From: Cladopsammia gracilis
Taxonomy: Eukaryota; Cnidaria; Anthozoa; Scleractinia; Dendrophylliidae
Direction: 5' to 3'
DNA length: 64,000 bases
Assembly (NCBI GenBank): GCA_022457155.1
Contig: JAJGOT010000013.1
Span: 1,947,001-2,011,000, forward strand
Of this stretch, positions 62,101 through 64,000 are shown piece by piece. Made by a program: the position numbers and the translations under genes. Under the pieces are notes generated by a model. The model saw nothing but the letters and a program-made list of their open reading frames with translations. It did no database searches and was not told the DNA's origin. How positions within the stretch are numbered: position 1 is the stretch's first letter; every line of letters starts with the position of its first letter.

Positions 62101-62935
62101 AAGCACATTACACGGTAGATTGTCGTATTACACCCATAGTATCCCAGTTTGAAGACTGTGCTGTTCTGTTTGAAGGCTGTTCTCTCTTGCAGTCCTCTGT
62201 AGTACCTCTCTCCCGTTGTTGTGTTTCATGACTGTTGGCATCTACGCCAAAAAGTACTCCAAGTCCCTCTAATAAGGTGCAGTTTACCAATGGTTAATTG
62301 AACTGCCTTTACCATTTTGTACCAATGGTACAATATTGTAAAGCTGCTTTTACAAATCATATCTGTTTGTGTGTATTGGACAATCCTCATAAAAGTGCAA
62401 AATTGTGCTTATTAATTGTTCTTTTTTGTTTCTTTATTGTTATCCTACAGATTTGCCAGATTCAAGTGTGCATGCCGTGATTGCTGCTCAATGCTTCCAC
62501 TGGTTTGCCAATGAGAAGTCTGTTTCTCAAATTAAACAAGTACTTGTACCAGGAGGCAAGCTGGGTCTTATTTGGAATGCCTGGGATTACTATTCTCTAC
62601 CGTGGCTTAAAGAGCTTGCTGAAGAAATTATCCTTCCTTGTTACTGGGAAACTAATACACCACATGAAATAACATATGAATGGAAGAAAGTCCTAGATGT
62701 ATCTGGAAAATTTGGGCCGATAGAAGGGGATGAATCTCAGTTTAAAAGTGAGCAAGAGTTTACCTTTGATGAACTTATAGACCGCGTCATGTCAATCAGT
62801 GTGCTACAGGTTAAAAATGACAATGAAAAGGAATTGCTAAAAGAGAGGATTAAATTAATTTGGAACAAATACAATGAGAAAAACAAACTAGTCACACCTT
62901 ATATAGTCAAGATTTATTGGGGTGAAAGAAAATGA
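59149..62935 (+). CDS. Class I SAM-dependent methyltransferase (Methyltransf_11 type)
   Basis: Two exons, 59149-59545 and 62451-62935, donor G|GTAAAA and acceptor CCTACAG; phase 1 joins as GAT. The product is 293 aa. Motif I ILELGAGTGKFT, then ITSEPLLSMR (acidic residue of motif II), and IAAQCFHWFANE with VLVPGGKLGLIWN (motifs post-II/III). This matches the small cytosolic proteins annotated as putative methyltransferase DDB_G0268948-like; the substrate is unknown. Possible ATGs are 59149 and, at MSKNNSRLCK, about 59197; the second lies nearer the family's usual start. The 2.9-kb intron contains a MITE, a hAT element and a foldback. Head to head with ERCC6. Confidence 0.9.
60666..60815 (-). 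CDS. Short ORF in the hAT element (49 aa), transposase N-terminus-like
   Basis: MSLFRYFSREKVKDGG and then an acidic/Ser-rich tail, ending in TAA. The start resembles the N-termini of hAT/ZMYM-type transposase proteins, so it may be a deleted transposase exon. Too short for a firm call. Confidence 0.3.
   Translation of the reverse strand: MSLFRYFSREKVKDGGDNNNSEATKKDDDQRNATGVSKSTAELAEAQES
60909..61013 (+). other. First-exon-like segment inside the hAT element
   Basis: ATG in the good context AACATGGCGG opens MAASQSRSHSCIMDYTTAGW, and the frame runs to a GTACGTG donor at 61014. Diverges from the 60815 start 93 bp away. No second exon was found. Confidence 0.25.
61691..62029. mobile_element. 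Large foldback with Penelope-like terminus sequence
   Basis: Arms of about 160 bp (61691-61850, 61863-62029) are near inverse, starting AAGCAAGGCTGATACTACAT. They contain ACAGCTGTTTCGACCTGG, resembling Penelope pseudo-LTRs. Lies in the methyltransferase intron. Confidence 0.8.
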
Positions 62936-63011
62936 TTTTTCCTTGACCATTCACTCTCTCGACTGGTAAATTTAACCTGTCATTTATTACAAATATTTTC
63001 AAAAGAGGTCC

Positions 63012-63106
63012 TAGCCTGTGAAAACAATTGGCTCTCATTGCTCCTGGCTTGCATGTCATGCTCCTAGTCGCTGGAAGCAATGAGAGGCAGCTGTATTCGC
63101 AGACTA
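63012..63106. repeat. Hairpin family E, copy 2
   Basis: Diverged relative of 40984-41061 (shared CTCTCATTGCTCC and GCAGCTGTATTCGCAG). Confidence 0.65.
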
Positions 63107-64000
63107 AATTAGTCCTAGTTGGGGTTTAGTGTTATGGACACAATATTTCTTCAGTATTTTTTAATATTTACTATTATATACAAAATAACAACAACAACAA
63201 GTTTTATTTCAAATTGAATTTTAAGTTTACAAAGGTTTTGCCCGCAATTAGCAAGGGCTATTCGAGGCAGGCACAGGAGAAAAAGAAAATTTTATAATAA
63301 ATATGTATGTATATATATATACATATATGTATGTATGTATAAAATGAACAATCCTAGAAGCAATCTAGTGTTACAATGCATCCTCAGTTACTAAAATAAA
63401 ACAAGAAAAATAACCCAAAACTACAGAAGTGATTAGTTAATGAAAGTGATAGCTTTTGCTAATAACATGCAAAAAATGTCTTTATTTTAAGGAGGCTTAG
63501 AATAAGGGTTTTCAGCTTTGTGTGTGTGCGACTTGCACTCTTCATGTATTGGTGCAGGTATCAGCTGATTTTCCTACAAAAAAGAAGCATGCCCAGCTCA
63601 CGAGAAACTACTACATAAAATTATGCCAACCAGAAATAAATCATGTAAAATATATTCCACTTTATCTCGAAATGTTTGCCAGGTGACCTATCCTGATTTT
63701 CTGTATGCAAGCAGTATTCTGTATTTCCTATCTTAAACAAAAGTTTGAGAAAAAATTATCTGACAAAGATTTTTTTCTTATCTAACAACATACTAGATAG
63801 ATTTTTCTAATAGCACCCAAAAATAAATTGTCACTGAATTAGTTTTCAAGATAATTAGCAAAAAATGAGTTTTAGAGGCTCTTTCCAGAGAGTTGTACTG
63901 TTGCCATGGTAATGGCTACGCTGTCATCACAATTACAGTATTGCCTGAAAATAGCGTTCTATAGATATCCAAAAGTTGTCCATTTGATCGGTTGTGTCAT
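63107..64000. other. Right-edge non-coding stretch
   Basis: A LINE 3' tail (about 63183-63290, (CAA)n head, GCAAGGGCTATTCGAGGC) and a TATG/TA microsatellite (63303-63341). No gene seen in the rest. Confidence 0.5.

Overview
The window looks like a piece of an anthozoan cnidarian genome, most likely a stony coral (inference). The evidence is AT-rich DNA, eukaryotic multi-exon genes with GT-AG introns, metazoan replication-dependent histones, a complete metazoan ERCC6/CSB gene, a single-exon class A GPCR, an NB-ARC/TPR protein of the kind expanded in cnidarians, and a dense load of Polinton-type, Penelope-like, Crypton, hAT and MITE elements.

Layout. 1-4.1 kb: an intact 1342-aa protein-primed type B DNA polymerase from a Polinton/Maverick-like or adintovirus-like element that runs off the left edge. 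4.5-7.3 kb (-): an NLR-like NB-ARC/TPR protein. 7.4-10.6 kb: low-complexity DNA and foldback elements. 10.6-16.8 kb (-): a small five-exon gene (103 aa), absent from ordinary ORF scans, with introns full of MITEs, a tandem repeat and a Penelope remnant. 17-20.1 kb (+): a decayed Penelope-like element interrupted by a 1.8-kb foldback element. 22.0-23.0 kb (-): a GPCR. 24-25.7 kb: Crypton tyrosine-recombinase remnants. 27.4-27.8 kb: 21-bp arrays, one lying inside a tRNA-like Pol III unit. 28.9-29.8 kb: a 106-bp satellite.

30.1-58.6 kb (-): the ERCC6 (Cockayne syndrome B) gene. I reconstructed it from splice sites and reading phase as 19 core exons plus one optional exon; every junction keeps frame and the product is 1398 aa (1426 with the optional exon). 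A 7.3-kb intron of this gene (34149-41464) contains a histone cluster: H2B (-), H2A (+), H3 (+) and H1 (+), each with its 3' stem-loop. An additional stem-loop with no gene marks where a minus-strand histone gene, probably H4, was lost. The optional exon 2 is made partly from a MITE end.

59.1-62.9 kb (+): a two-exon class I methyltransferase gene, head to head with ERCC6, whose intron holds a MITE containing a hAT element. The last 1 kb holds only repeats.

The clearest unusual features are the histone cluster nested in a DNA-repair gene, the loss scar beside H3, the domain make-up of the polymerase, and the MITE-derived coding exon.
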